A stretch of 64,000 nucleotides of DNA, from assembly GCF_018812025.1 (NCBI RefSeq), contig NC_063061.1, positions 30,382,585 through 30,446,584 on the forward strand, given 5' to 3'. Made by a program: the position numbers and the translations under genes. This document shows positions 1 through 26,432 of the stretch, piece by piece. Position 1 is the stretch's first letter. The number at the start of each line of letters is the position of its first letter. This DNA comes from Megalobrama amblycephala (taxonomy: Eukaryota; Chordata; Actinopteri; Cypriniformes; Xenocyprididae). The notes under the pieces were generated by a model. It made no database searches. It had not been told where the DNA came from and saw nothing but the letters and a program-made list of their open reading frames with translations.

Positions 1-1019
1 AATTTATTTAAAATATATCCAGTCAGTGAAAATGTGAATGTAATCAATATTATTTTATTATTTTGACAATATTACCTTAAAGCTTATAATATGAATTTAA
101 AGTAAATAAAGTTAAATTAAGTCCTATATTTTTAGCATGGCAGTTTTTAAAAAATTCTGCATATTGAATTAGTAATATTTTGCCAATTATTTGGATCAGT
201 ATTCTGGCTGATTATTTGGCAACATAATAGAATACATATTCAGAATGTAATGTACATGTTAACAATTGGATTTTAAAACCATTTATCAGATGTTAAATAT
301 TACATTTAATCTAAACCCATCAAAATAGTAGTCCATATGACTTATGCACTTTATTCCACATCCTCTGAAAGCTGAAATTTCAATTGTTGTTGTTGATATT
401 ATTATTTAATAAGAACTATTCCTTGAAATGCATTGTGAGACATTTTTATTATTGATAATTATGGTGATTATGGCTGTAATGAACATTTAGAAATTGCTTA
501 ATTTGTGGTTTCATCAAAATATTTGTAAAATATTTATTTATACATGTGAAATGTAGAAATATTTGCCAGATATTTTTAAAAAAGCTTTTTAAAAGGTATC
601 ATTTTATTGTTATATTTAACTATATTTTTAAACATGAATGAAACCATTTTAAATAATTATTAGCTTATTTTAAATGTACTTTGAATTTTTAAATAAATTA
701 ATAGTTGTTTCTTTTTACATTATTTATATATATATATATAATATTAGTGTGTGTGTGTGTGTGTGTGTGAAATATAAAAAAATATTTAATATGGTTTAAT
801 TCATGTTAAATATTACAATTAAATGGTATATCAAAATGTAAATATTAAAATGCATTTTGAAAAAATTCAAATATAGTTGCCATATATTTCACATATTTAA
901 ATATTTTACAAATATTTTGCTGAAACATCAAATTAAGCAATTTCTACATTTTAAAACATGAATCAAAACATTTTGACAATTGATGACTGTAATGAACATT
1001 TCCACACTGTTTCTAACAG
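1..1019 (+). other. agpat2: 3' part of the last agpat2 intron
   Basis: This AT-rich non-coding stretch ends in a good splice acceptor (a pyrimidine-rich run and TTCTAACAG) directly before the agpat2 terminal exon. A short TA run and a GT run lie near 724-768. No other exon was recognised in it, so the upstream agpat2 exons lie outside the window. Confidence 0.6.
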
Positions 1020-1177
1020 GAACCATCACTCTGAAAATCCTTCCAAAGATCGAGACAAAGGGACTAACGGCAGATGATGTGACGGCGCTCTCTGACCAAT
1101 CATTCGGCGTCATGCATTCGGCCTTCCTGGAGATTTCCGGCCAAGCCACCCAGTGCAACGGGCCGTCGACCCACTGA
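1020..1177 (+). CDS. agpat2: agpat2, last coding exon (1-acyl-sn-glycerol-3-phosphate acyltransferase)
   Basis: This is the C-terminal exon of a lysophosphatidic acid acyltransferase, the ER-membrane enzyme that converts lysophosphatidate plus acyl-CoA to phosphatidate in glycerolipid synthesis. The exon follows a CAG acceptor and completes a split glycine codon. It then reads GTITLKILPKIETKGLTADD and continues with an ALSDQSF..MHSAFLEIS tail to a TGA at 1175-1177. The pattern 'V-V/L-P-I-TkGLTadDV-aL' followed by 'M...F..IS' is the conserved C-terminus of AGPAT1/2 as I know them. The catalytic HX4D box and the membrane segments are on upstream exons outside the window. AGPAT2 is preferred over AGPAT1 because egfl7 is the convergent neighbour, as in human 9q34. 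Confidence 0.85.
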
Positions 1178-3289
1178 GCGCTCTGCTGCTGTCGCGCCCT
1201 TTCATTCGCTCTGACAGCAAGGATGGCTTGAGACTACGTTGTCGTCTTCGTCGTGGCGACGGAAACCATGGCAACCAGGCGCTTTGGTATCCTCTCCGAT
1301 GGCCTAATGAAGCAGGAACACATGTCCATACAAACAAAACACACAAGCATTCACATTGACTACACACAGAAGGTGTCATCTTAGCCTAGTTTTGATCTCC
1401 CGTTGGACTCCGGGGGGCGCTAAGCAGCGGAACAGTGTTTTTATGGGGGAGGGGGTGACTTTTCACCTCGCCCGGAGTGACGCTTTGTTCCGTGTCCTTT
1501 TCGACGTCGGACTGCTTTTGTCGATGACGGGTTGAGTTTTGGAGCGACGCCCTGAGAACATTGTGGATGTGCGTTCGACATGCATGCCTTTTGACCTTCT
1601 ATGTTTTTCTTCCTTTCACTGATCTACAAGGACTCATTTCGTTGGTTTGTGTAGGTCACGTTTTCTCGAGGTACTCTGCTTGCATTATGGGAAATCGGTG
1701 ACGAACATCTGTGCTTGTTTTATTTCTGTTGTTTTTCGCATTGGTTGCCAGAGTATTTTTCCAGTGCGAGCACTTAAAGATGCCCTTTAATTGTTATAAA
1801 TAGTTGATTTAAAGGAAAAACTTTTGACCAAAAAGTTAATTCGGAAATGTCCTATACACTCCAGAGTAAAGCTTTTTGTGTCGTCACAACCAAGGATTTC
1901 CTAAAATGCAAAGAGATTGCGCGCTGCTTGTTTGTTCGGTTTCCTTATTTGTCATCGAAAGGTTAGTTCTTAACGAACAGGTCCATTGTCGGCATTATCA
2001 AGTGCGGCTTCTTCCTGTGCCATGTGTCAAAAGTGTCTCAGCCTAGAATATCGTGAGAAACGCTATTGATTATTGATCTGTGATCAAGATCTTTGATCAA
2101 CGTTTAGGATAGAAATACGTTCCAGTTGGCTAATGTTCAGTGCTTTGCTCGTTTCTTTTGTTTTTGTTTATTTTCAGGTTACAAAACAACAGATTTTCAT
2201 TCTTAAAAATGTATTTAACACCGTTCAGTCCTATTGTTTAAAGTAGAAACCATTTACAAGTGAACTATTATTATAATAACTGATGGATTCTGAAGTATTA
2301 TCTAACACACTATATAGACTATGGCATTATCTAAGGAGCCGACTTGACTAAAATGTGTATAAGAGTCATTATTATTCAGACTTTTGAAGGACAAACTCAA
2401 AAATCTAAATTTATTTTACATTTGTCAGCAGATGGTAGCATCAAAACACCTGCTATAAAATGATCCCAGGAAATTATTATAATGTAACTTGCTGAGGTAT
2501 GTAATATTTTTTAAGTGGATATTGGCATATAGAAACGTGATGGCGCTCTAGAAATGAACCGTATTCGCAGATCATTCTTAGATCAGATATTAAACTTTAT
2601 CTTAAACTTTAAGTTTTACCAAGGAAATCCATATGAAAAATGATGAAATGTATTTGAAAATGTTCACAATTTAATCTCAAAATGACCAATTATTTAACAC
2701 CTATTTATTAAAGGGATTGTATCACCAGCTTATTGCAGGAAATTAAATATTTGTAATTATTTCAAAGACGTTTCTAATTGCGCTGCATTGTTGAATCTTA
2801 TATTTAATGCTTGGTGTTGCGGTTCTTATTGTTTAAGAACGTGTAACATCTTTAATATAATATGTACAATATTATTTAAGAGGTCTGTACTGTACGCATT
2901 ACATTATAACGGCTCGTTGAGCTGAAAGCTTTTCAGAACTTGATTTGAATTAATGTTTGAGTTGGTTATTGCTAAATGTCCAAATTAGGCCGAGTGATTA
3001 TTATTATTATTACCACCAGTAGTACAAATTTAAACACTGATGCGATTATTGAATACTTTTATGTTGTGTATTAGGTCACAGATTTTATAAGCCCCTTTCC
3101 TTTGTTTTCAATGTAATTTTTGCCCTGCTGACTGAGAACCGTGCTGCGTACACGAATCAATGTACAAAAGTGTGTACAAGGTGTTGTGAGATTTTCACCA
3201 AAGCTATTAAGGATGTAAAACAAGTGAAGCTTGTAAAAGCTCTGATTATAAGATCCGTTAGATGAACCTGTCATGGGCAGCCTTGTGTA

Positions 3290-3342
<53 letters not shown>

Positions 3343-3503
3343 TCCTTTGTCTGTGTTTGAATGGTGACCAGACACAAATGAACTAAAGCCCATTGTAAAA
3401 TCTGTAAAGTCATATAAGACGATGATTATATATAAAAATGTTGATTGTGGTAGAATCTGGATGCGACCTGTGTTAAGAACATCTAGGACAAAGAGTCAAT
3501 AAA
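1178..3503 (+). other. agpat2: agpat2 3' UTR with probable poly(A) signal
   Basis: This non-coding stretch follows the agpat2 stop codon. A canonical AATAAA lies at 3498-3503, followed by T-rich sequence, and is the best candidate cleavage signal before the convergent egfl7 gene. The UTR would be about 2.3 kb and would include the GT microsatellite at 3289-3341. The UTR end is inferred, and an earlier site could also be used. Confidence 0.5.
3289..3341. repeat. (GT)n microsatellite
   Basis: An essentially uninterrupted GT dinucleotide run within the probable agpat2 3' UTR. Confidence 0.9.
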
Positions 3504-3589
3504 ATCGTCTGTTTTTCCAATAGGAATGTTAGGAATTGTTCTTGATGTCATCTGTGAATCTCTTATTTGTTTTTCTCACACACACACTC

Positions 3590-3720
3590 TTGTACATCTA
3601 TCTTTGTGAGGACATTCATTGACACAATGCAATCTCTAGCTCTTTACCCTAACCCTACCCATCTGAACTAAGTGCCTAGCTCAAACCCTTATCCTAAACC
3701 TACCCTTTACCCAATTATAA
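3590..3720. repeat. interspersed repeat fragment with telomere-like hexamers
   Basis: The stretch reads 'gtgaggacattcattgacac' followed by short ACCCTAACCCTACCC-like runs. It resembles fish interspersed repeats with similar wording near 21.4 kb and 46.1 kb. It is too short and degenerate to be telomeric. Confidence 0.35.
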
Positions 3721-3739
3721 CCTGATCCTGATTTCTTTT

Positions 3740-3960
3740 TTTGTGTGTGTGTCCCTTTAAATTGAAATGAGCTGCTGCTTCCGGCCCCCTTTCCAGAAGA
3801 GGGCGGAGCTTTAACAGCTCATGCTTTAGTTGCTCAACAACAACAAAGCTGGACAATCTCACGCAGCCAAAATGAGGATTGTCAGTAACGGTGTTCAGCC
3901 TTACATTGTTCAAACCACTGATGGAGAAACTCAGGGAGAAGTTACAACTTTTAGAATGTA
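3740..3960 (+). mobile_element. fragment of a TTAA-type non-autonomous element
   Basis: The segment is the reverse complement of part of the fuller copy at 15779-16630. Shared landmarks are GAGGGCGGAGCTTTAACAGC, the AACAACAACAAAGCTGGA run and 'aaaatgaggattgtcagtaa'. Only the central part is present, so this is a truncated relic between agpat2 and egfl7. Confidence 0.6.
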
Positions 3961-4188
3961 TCTGGATTATATATTTTTATATATAAAACCTAATTATGGG
4001 TTTTTGAATTGCTGTTTGCATATTTTGTAAATTAATTTTGAGACTATTTTGCCTCCATAGTAAAAAGCAGATTGTCAAATTTAAGAAAACGTCTGGAACT
4101 TTTTTCTCCAAACTATATACAGTACAAAATTTTGTATAAATTGTAAACTTTGCGAACAACAAACTCAAATACTCAAAGTTTAAGCAAT

Positions 4189-4194
4189 TTTATT
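4189..4194 (-). promoter_or_regulatory. egfl7: probable egfl7 poly(A) signal
   Basis: TTTATT on the + strand (AATAAA on the - strand) about 415 bases beyond the egfl7 stop codon. It would give a short 3' UTR ending before the agpat2 transcript end. It was chosen by position only. Confidence 0.35.
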
Positions 4195-4607
4195 TAAAAA
4201 ATGTAAACATAAAAAAATGATATTTTAAAAAAGAAAATACAATTTTGTATTTTTTTTCCCAATAGAAATACTCAGGAGAAGAACATGGAATTATAAATAT
4301 ATAAATTTACATATCTCCTGACCCAAACTTACCCATGGAGAGACCATACAGCTGCACTTACACCAAGATTAAATGAGAGAAATACATTGAAAAACATTAT
4401 GAATCATTCTAAGCACCCGGTCATCCTCCATTAAACTCCATTTTGGCCAAACAGAAGTTTGTGGGTTTGAAATTGTGCTTCCCTACATGCTCTTTAAGTG
4501 GATTGAACATGTTAAAATGTTTCAGACTCTTTGATCAGTGCTGCAGTTGTTCATTTAGACACCAGATATTGGTTTCACTTGGATCCAGCCCATCTTTGAA
4601 TGATCAT

Positions 4608-19219
<14,612 letters not shown>

Positions 19220-19321
19220 GTCTCTCTCTCTGTCTATCTGTCGCTCTCTCTCTCTCTCGGGTGTGTCTGACAGCAGGAAGAGAGACTTTCAGGTGTGTCT
19301 GTCCCCCAATCAGCTACCTGA

Positions 19322-19358
19322 GATAGATAGATAGATAGATGGATAGATAGATAGATAA
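19322..19358. repeat. (GATA)n microsatellite
   Basis: Tandem GATA units with one GATG interruption, about 100 bp upstream of the egfl7 start codon. Confidence 0.9.
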
Positions 19359-19492
19359 AACATTATTTACAGAGTCTTAAAGGTACAGTAGCAATAACAT
19401 ATAATTAAATAATATATAATAAAAATAATATACTGTATAATAATAGCAATAATATATGAAAAAAAATAAAAAATAAATAAATGTTATGACAT

Positions 19493-20456
19493 TTAAAGGT
19501 GCCCAAGAATGCTTATTCACAAGATGTAATATAAGTCTAAGGTGTCCCCTGAATGTGTCTGTGAAGTTTCAGCTCAAAATACCCCATAGATTTTTTTAAT
19601 TAATTTTTTTAACTGCCTATTTTGGGGCATCATTAACTATGCACTGATTTTTTCAGCGCGCCGCCCCTTTAATTCGCGTGCTCCCTGCCACAGAGCTCTC
19701 GATTATATTACAGCACATTTACAAAGTTCACACAGCTAATATAACCCTCAAATGGATCTTTACAAGATGTTCGTCATGCATGCTGTATGCATGCTTCGAA
19801 TTATGTGAGTAAAGTATTTATTTTGATGTTTTATTTGATTCTCTATGAGTTTGAGGCTGTGCTCTGTGGCTAACGGCTAATGCTACACTGTTGGAGAGAT
19901 TTATAAAGAATGAAGTTGTGTTTATGAATTATACAAGACTGCAAGTGTTTAAAAATGAAAATAGCGACGGCTCGTCTCCGTGAATTCAGGAAACGATGGT
20001 AACTTTAACCTCATTTAACAGTACATTAGCAACATGCTAACGAAACATTTAGATAGACAATTTACAAATATCACTAAAAATATCATGCTATCATGGATCA
20101 TGTCAGTTATTATTGCTCCATCTGCCATTTTCGCTGTTGTTCTTGCTTACCTAGTCTGTTGATTCACCTGTGCACATCCAGACGTTACTGGCTGCCCTTG
20201 ACTAATGCCTTTTATAATGTTGGGAACATGGGCTGGCATATGCAAATATTGGGGGCGTACACCCCGACTGTTATGTAACAGTCGGTGTTATGTTGAGATC
20301 CGCGTGTTTTCCGGAAGTCTTTTAAACAAATGAGATTTACATAAGAAAGAGAAAGCAATGGAGTTTGAGACTCACTGTATGTCTTTTCCATGTACTGAAC
20401 TCTTGTTATTCAACTATGCCGAGGTAAATTCAATTTTTAATCTAGGGCACCTTTAA
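19493..20456. mobile_element. TTAA-type non-autonomous element, 964-bp copy
   Basis: Ends TTAAAGGTGCCCAAGAATGC and GGGCACCTTTAA are inverted repeats bounded by TTAA. A second copy in opposite orientation is at 52761-53946. No transposase is present. Confidence 0.8.
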
Positions 20457-21810
20457 GTTGAAAATGCCCACATCAGAGTATGGTATTGTCTTTATCTAAG
20501 ATCTTTGCCTAGAGAGCACTGAACTAGTCTTTACGAAATGTTATTTCTACTATACTTCCTTACTGAACAGCTGGATTTCATCATACTGTACACACAGCAC
20601 ACAGAACTGTTCTTCAGATAGACATTAAGAATTAAATCATGCAATTTGTAACCATTTCCCATAAGCACACAGTTATGACCTGTTTCATGTTTAAACATTA
20701 GAGAGTTAATGCACTTTTAAAGGCAGAAAGTTAGAGAAAATTAATCATCATTATGTAGTGCATTTGTTACAAATCACAGCTGATTGAATCAAACATGGCT
20801 CTAAGAAATGTGTTTACATAAATACACACACATCCGCATGCTTTATAACAGTACTGACGATTTAAAATCAGATCATAACTCATAACGCAGCTATGTGGTT
20901 TCATTTTCATTTGGGTGTAATGAAGCCACATTTCTGTGTTTCCATCTATAACATGGAGATTTCAGGTTAAACATTATTTTAAGAAGAACATGTTATTAAA
21001 AACATGGCTTTGATTACTGAAACAGCATTTAGCATGTCGTCCCACCACACACACACGAACAAATCTGTTTCAGATGAAAATGAGACTTTACAAAGCCAGC
21101 TATATTAAAAGTCATTTCTCTTCCTGAAGTTCATAGTAACTTGTATGCGCATGTACACACACGTGTGTTCTCTCATCTTGAACAGCTTACAGTAATCATT
21201 AGGTTATTGCTGGTTTAATGAGTTCAGGTTTAGAGCGCGGTGTAAAACAGGTCTCGGTGTTCCCTAGAGAGCTTTTGACAACAAGCCTAAAGCCTCAGCT
21301 ATTATACCTACCACACCTGAGTGTGTGTGTGTGTGTGTGTGTGTGTACAGGCTTGGAGGGCTAAATATCCTCACTTATATAGTGAAACAGTATGACATCC
21401 GACCAGTGAGGACATTTTACTTAGTTACTTTTAGTTAAAAAGACTTATAAATCTATAAATTTTTAATTAGGGGTAGATCTTGGGTTAGACCATAGAAAAT
21501 CCTCACTAATAGTGACACAAGAGGCTGTGAATATGATTGTGCATGTGTGTTTGTGTAAGAAGCACTTTAAATGAGCTCTCATCTCATATTTTCTGGAGAT
21601 TAATGACCCATCTTACCCCTGATCTATGCTTAATGATTCTGACTGTTAAAGTCTGGATCTGGTACTAAATGTTTTTTGATTTACCTCAGTGATGGAGCAA
21701 GTTAGCGAGCAAAACTTAGTGAGTATATTTTTGGATTTAAAAGAAAAAAAGATACTGTCCAAATGTGACTATTAAGATTAAAGTACTGCAGTACATCTTT
21801 ATTTGCAATT
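20457..21810. other. non-coding region upstream of egfl7
   Basis: No exon was recognised. It contains a GT run near 21320-21345 and fragments of a dispersed repeat (AGTGAGGACATTTTAC wording, 21400-21530). Confidence 0.4.
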
Positions 21811-22190
21811 TAGTGTTGTCAAAAGCAGGCCTACCGAACGCGAAACCAAGTCGGTGCTGAAATTTTTAATTTTAAATGTGACGCTTTGAGCGCTGTTGAG
21901 TGGATTCGTAAACACCTCTGATTGGCCATTGTGTTCACGCGCTCATCAAATCTGTCTGTGATTGGCTACAATGATCAATGCTTCAAAAACATGTTGTAAA
22001 TAGACATCAGTGACGCTCTTCACCAAGCGCTTACACAGATACACACGGGAGCGTTGCTTTCAAAACACTCCCGTTCCCGCTTTCAAAATGCTTTCAAATT
22101 CAAACACTTCTGTGTTTTAAAATGCTCCCGTCATATTTTTAAAATGTCAGTACCGACTCTGTATCACGGTCGGTACTTTTGACAACACTA
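21811..22190. mobile_element. 380-bp MITE with TAGTGTTGTCAAAAG termini
   Basis: A perfect 15-bp inverted repeat closes the element: TAGTGTTGTCAAAAG at the left and CTTTTGACAACACTA at the right. The inner arms (TACCGA..TCGGT / ACCGA..TCGGTAC) extend the symmetry. It has no coding capacity and sits upstream of egfl7. Confidence 0.8.
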
Positions 22191-22399
22191 CATTGTCATT
22201 AACTTAACAACAAGCTAACATAAAGGTAACATAGGGTGTGTCCCAATTTGTGTACTTATGCACTATTCTATGTCGTTTTGTAGTACCTATAAATAGTGAG
22301 AGTAGCGTGTTTGTAACGGACATTGGCCGGTAAGAGATGTACGTGTAAACTTCACTCTCCTGATCTCAAGAGGCACTCTAGTGACTGACGCTAGAAACT

Positions 22400-22475
22400 G
22401 CGGTCTTTAGCCCCCTTGTTAGAGCACCCGACTCCCATGCCAGCGTACCCGGGTTCGAGTCCTGCTTAGAGCGGG
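22400..22475 (+). other. tRNA-derived SINE head or tRNA pseudogene
   Basis: Box-A-like TTAGCCCCCTTGTTAGAGC and a good box B GGGTTCGAGTCC are spaced as in a tRNA. The middle (GACTCCCATGCC) resembles a glycine-type anticodon arm. The acceptor and anticodon stems do not pair cleanly, so a functional tRNA is unlikely. Confidence 0.45.
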
Positions 22476-22550
22476 TGGTTCGAACAGGAGTTACATGTTC
22501 ACACTGAAAAGTGTTGAATGTTGGACACTTCATGCACCTAACTGTCACAG

Positions 22551-22822
22551 CCAGTGTTGCCAAGTCTGCAGTTTTCTCGCAGAATTGGCTACTTTAACAC
22601 TGTAGTTTTTCATATCCGCGGGTTGAAGCGACACCAAATAACATAATATTTAGCCCCTGGAAAGTGAATTTTACCAGGGGAACCCAGCCAAAAACGTGGA
22701 TTTTATCCCCCAGAATGCTATTTATACTGGGGGACAGCCCCCCGAAATGCAATTGGGCTAGTTTTGGGCTAGTTTTGAGTAGCAATCGGGCGGGTTTTGT
22801 TGTGAAAACCTGGCAACCCTGG
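22551..22822. mobile_element. 272-bp MITE with CCAGTGTTGCCA termini
   Basis: The left end CCAGTGTTGCCAAG and the right end TGGCAACCCTGG are inverted repeats. Both sides are flanked by TCACAG (possibly GTCACAG), a 6-7 bp target-site duplication. Confidence 0.8.
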
Positions 22823-24547
22823 TCACAGCTTTAAAATCCACGTGAACCGGAAATTGCAAATGTTGTGCCGTATTTCCAGGTGAAACTGAGTATTGAATAG
22901 AGGGCAGGGTTTTACTTTAGTGCTCCTCCTCTCCATCTCTCGCTCATAGCAGACTAACGGTTGGAGGGGAGTGGTTTAAGCGTTTTCAACCCAAGCCGTC
23001 AAACTGATGTTATCAGACAAGGAACGCCATTCCAGACCGGAAGTAACTTTTCAGTACATGGTGGATAGTGCATCATTTGGGACACAACCATAATTTCCCT
23101 GCCTCCATTTTGACAAAATTCTAAGACAGAATCACATGTATCATTTATGCAAGAGACAATCCCAGAACATTCAGTGGTGAAATAAATTCCACCCAAGATG
23201 GTGAGCAAAGCAAGAGAAATATCAGTTATGAATAAACTTGTTTCATTCAGTAACAAATTGAATAAAAAAACATTCAATCCATTAACCCAATATTTTTTGA
23301 GCATGTGTTGTTAGCTTAGCAACATTCGCACAGAAATTCAAGTGAACTGCCAGTAATGGTGTGTACAACTGGCTAATCGTGTGTGATTCCTCATCTCAGG
23401 TGTTACTGTGTTTCTGTATGTGCGTCTGGTTGTTAATATCAGATTTGTTAAGATAACAACACTTTCCACAGCGCTGAGCCCCTCTACAGCAGCTGGTGAG
23501 CTTTGAAATCACAACCTAAGGCTTGTGGGTCAGATAACGTTCTCAGTGTCGGCAGTTTGAGTCGGACGACCCACCGCAGAACGTGACACCACAATGAGGC
23601 AGTAAAGTGATTTAGGACTTCTGGATGACTTTCATACAGATCTCCTGCCAAACACTTAATGGTTCCTACAGGTCCATATACCTGCAGACTGTTTGAGTTA
23701 CAGAAACTATATACGTGTGCGTCTCTCATAATTTATCTGATTGCCGTCATATGTAAACACTTACCACGTGTCTTATAAACGCTGCCAGATCTCTGACTCA
23801 CAGTCTCTGAGCGGTCATATGCGTTACACATCAAAAACAAACTATAGTTTACTCGCTTGTGATGTTAAGCGAAGATAATCATCTATTAGTTATGGTTAAG
23901 GACAATAAAGTAGATATTATGGTGCAAACTTTCACCACTTTCTGCCCAACAGTATTCACTGAATTGCAAAGCGTAGTATATATAAGTGCAAAATGTATGT
24001 TTAAACACAATGCCAAACCCCAAAAAAGCCTCAAAGTGAATGTAAAACACTGTATGTCAACACACATCGACATTTAGATCCACATCACTGCATATAATCA
24101 CAAATAATGGCACTAATTAGAAGCGGAAGCTGTTAAGACTAACGGAGGGCCAGCCTTTAGTGTGTGTTTATATTTGGAATGGAATGCTAGCATACTGCTT
24201 AGTGTGCAGTGTATACTGCACACTGTTGCTTAAAAAGTAGTAACAATGCAAAAATAAAAACATTTATAAAAGTAGTTTGCTACATTGTTATCACTAAAAT
24301 TAATTCAGTAAGGGATGTCTAGTGATTATAAATTTGACATATTACTTTAAAACTGTGTTGGCGCTTAAAAAATACCTACTGCACAGTATGCAGTTAACTA
24401 GTAGGCTATTCCATTTTAAAAAGCAGTTACCTTCATCCTTTATCACACTGGAAACTGAAGATCAAGTTTTTTGGCCAAGTTATCTGAATATTTTATGCAA
24501 ACTATGCAGAGTATGCTTGCTAAATAAACCAGCAAGGTGTGTAAGTA
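22823..24547. other. non-coding intergenic sequence
   Basis: Several weak open frames on the - strand (for example 23484-23729) show no motif or splice context that I recognise. I see no supported gene here. Confidence 0.4.
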
Positions 24548-24993
24548 CACTCTAAAAAATGTTGGGTTGAAAATAGACAGCGATTGGGTTGTTTTAACCC
24601 AGCGGTTGGGTTAAATGTTAAATGTCTGGGCAGTTCTATTTAACCCAACAATTGTTTAAAAATGACTATATGGATGACTTAAAATGAACCCAAAATAGGT
24701 TGGAAATTAAAAATCAGACCCATAGAGGCAATAATAATAACCAAAAGGTGAACATTTATTAATAAGACATTTAATAAATGTTTATTGTTTAATTATTATT
24801 CATTAAACATATTAATAAATGTTAATTTCCAACATACTTTGGTTCATTTTAAACAAGCAATACAGTCATTTTTAAACAATAGTTGAGTTAAATAAAACTA
24901 CCCAGCACGTTTGGTAAACATTTAACCCAACCGCTGGGTTAGTCCATTTCCAACCCAACTTGGGTTGTTTTTAACCCAGCATTTTTTAGAGTG
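24548..24993. mobile_element. MITE with CACTCTAAAAAATG termini, copy 1
   Basis: Long inverted repeats built of AACCCAAC / GTTGGGTT words begin CACTCTAAAAAATGTTGGGT and end in the reverse complement, flanked by TA. A second full copy is at 40081-40576. Confidence 0.85.
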
Positions 24994-25119
24994 TATAGTT
25001 CGCGGTCTGGCCGCTTTAACGGTAAACGACCAGCAGGCGGCGCTGTTTTCATACATTATTTGCGACCATTCACAGATTCCAGTGTTGATCCAGTTCAAGT
25101 CTCATCTAATAACAATTAT

Positions 25120-25123
25120 AGTA

Positions 25124-25153
<30 letters not shown>
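25120..25153. repeat. (AC)n microsatellite
   Basis: A short uninterrupted AC run in intergenic DNA. Confidence 0.85.
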
Positions 25154-25156
<3 letters not shown>

Positions 25157-25259
25157 GAGCTGTACTAAGCCGTTGCATGAGCGTATAGACAATAATGAAA
25201 TGCATGATGCATGCATGAATTTACATAAACAATTTAAAATATATATTTGATTTTGTATA

Positions 25260-25700
25260 ATGACTCACTGGATTACTCCTGTTCACGAGATAAACCGCTC
25301 GTGCGTGGATGTAAAACGGGATAGAAAGAGAGTGGTCCCCCAGCGCGTCCCAAAAACGAAGTTTCCCACCAAACTCAGAGGACAGAGGTGAAATAATCTC
25401 ATAAATAGTCCAAAAACACGCGTGTGCCCAAAGTTGCACTGGCACGAGACTCCTGCGCGCGCTTCCCGTAGCTCAGCTCTCCGTGTTTAGGATTTTTTTT
25501 TTTTTTTTCTTTTTTTTTTTTTGCACACTCTGAGTTCTCTCACAACTGTCAAAGCGTGCAGGGGGGTAACCACACCACTACTGCCCCTCCTTCACCGGGA
25601 CGTCCCGAGAGAAACACTCACGCAAGAGCTCACGGGAGACCCTGGCTCCGCGTGACGTCATCGCTGCTGGAATTCACCCGCAGCAGCTCAGTTTACCGGG
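25260..25700 (-). promoter_or_regulatory. candidate promoter and 5' non-coding exon, possibly of egfl7
   Basis: This is a GC-richer island in an AT-rich region, with a consensus cAMP-response element TGACGTCA at 25653-25660 and a long T run at 25494-25522. On the - strand a stretch ending CGTGAACAGGA before GTAATC could be a 5' leader exon upstream of egfl7 exon 1. Assignment to egfl7 is only by strand and position. Confidence 0.25.
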
Positions 25701-26230
25701 TCACACACCGACAAATAAAAAAATAAACGCAAAAAACGCAGGGAAACGCAATGAAGCTATAACCCTTTATGTTTAACGCGCAGTATCACATCCTGCTCCA
25801 AATATTACTTGCTGTTAATAAATCAGTACATTAATAGCCTAAAAATTTTGGAAACACGTGACCGTTTTTTTCTTCATGATTTTAAAGTCATCATCATCAT
25901 CATTATATACAATTAATTATTATAAAGTTTTGCTATAAAGACAGAACACATTGCATTCTCATTTTAAATCGTCGTCCATTCAAATGTCGAGAAATTTTAA
26001 TATCCTTATTTGATTGTGAATAGGCCTACTCTGTTTATAATATTTAATGCCTTATTACTGAACATCTCCATGCCAATCTAAATAATGTTCACACACTCAC
26101 CCAGTTAATAAAATCACGTGATCTCGCGCTGAGCTCGAGGCCATTCGATCCACCTGTCGCGCGCTCTGACGCGCTTCTCCATCGTCACCATTTCTTATAA
26201 ACTCTTCTTCTCTCTGATAAAGAGCACGGT

Positions 26231-26432
26231 GTGGTCGACGTCTCGATGCTCCCCGTGATCCGACTGGCGAGGAATGAGATGCTTTTGGGCGTTTTTCTCC
26301 TGCTTTTTATTCCGCGCTTCCTGTGGAACTCAGGAATTGGACGGACAATCCCAAACCGGAAATCCTGCAAGTGTTTGGAGCTGATAAACCCCTCTGGCCT
26401 GCACAAACACTCCCCTCATGCCCCTCAAGTCC
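26231..26432 (+). other. candidate first exon of an unidentified secreted protein
   Basis: The + strand is open from ATGs at 26231, 26246 and 26279. From the last of these a hydrophobic core (MLLGVFLLLFIPRFLW) looks like a signal peptide and is followed by RKSCKCLELINPSG. A plausible donor (TCC before GTATGC) closes it in phase 1. The upstream 150 bases are GC-rich with CACGTG at 26116-26121. I do not recognise the protein and found no second exon, so this remains a candidate. Confidence 0.28.

Noticed and set aside
3630..3720. Interstitial telomeric sequence
   Set aside because: Only short degenerate ACCCTAACCC words are present, in a stretch resembling a dispersed fish repeat.
22400..22475. 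Functional tRNA gene
   Set aside because: A and B boxes are present but the acceptor and anticodon stems do not pair, so a SINE or pseudogene is more likely.
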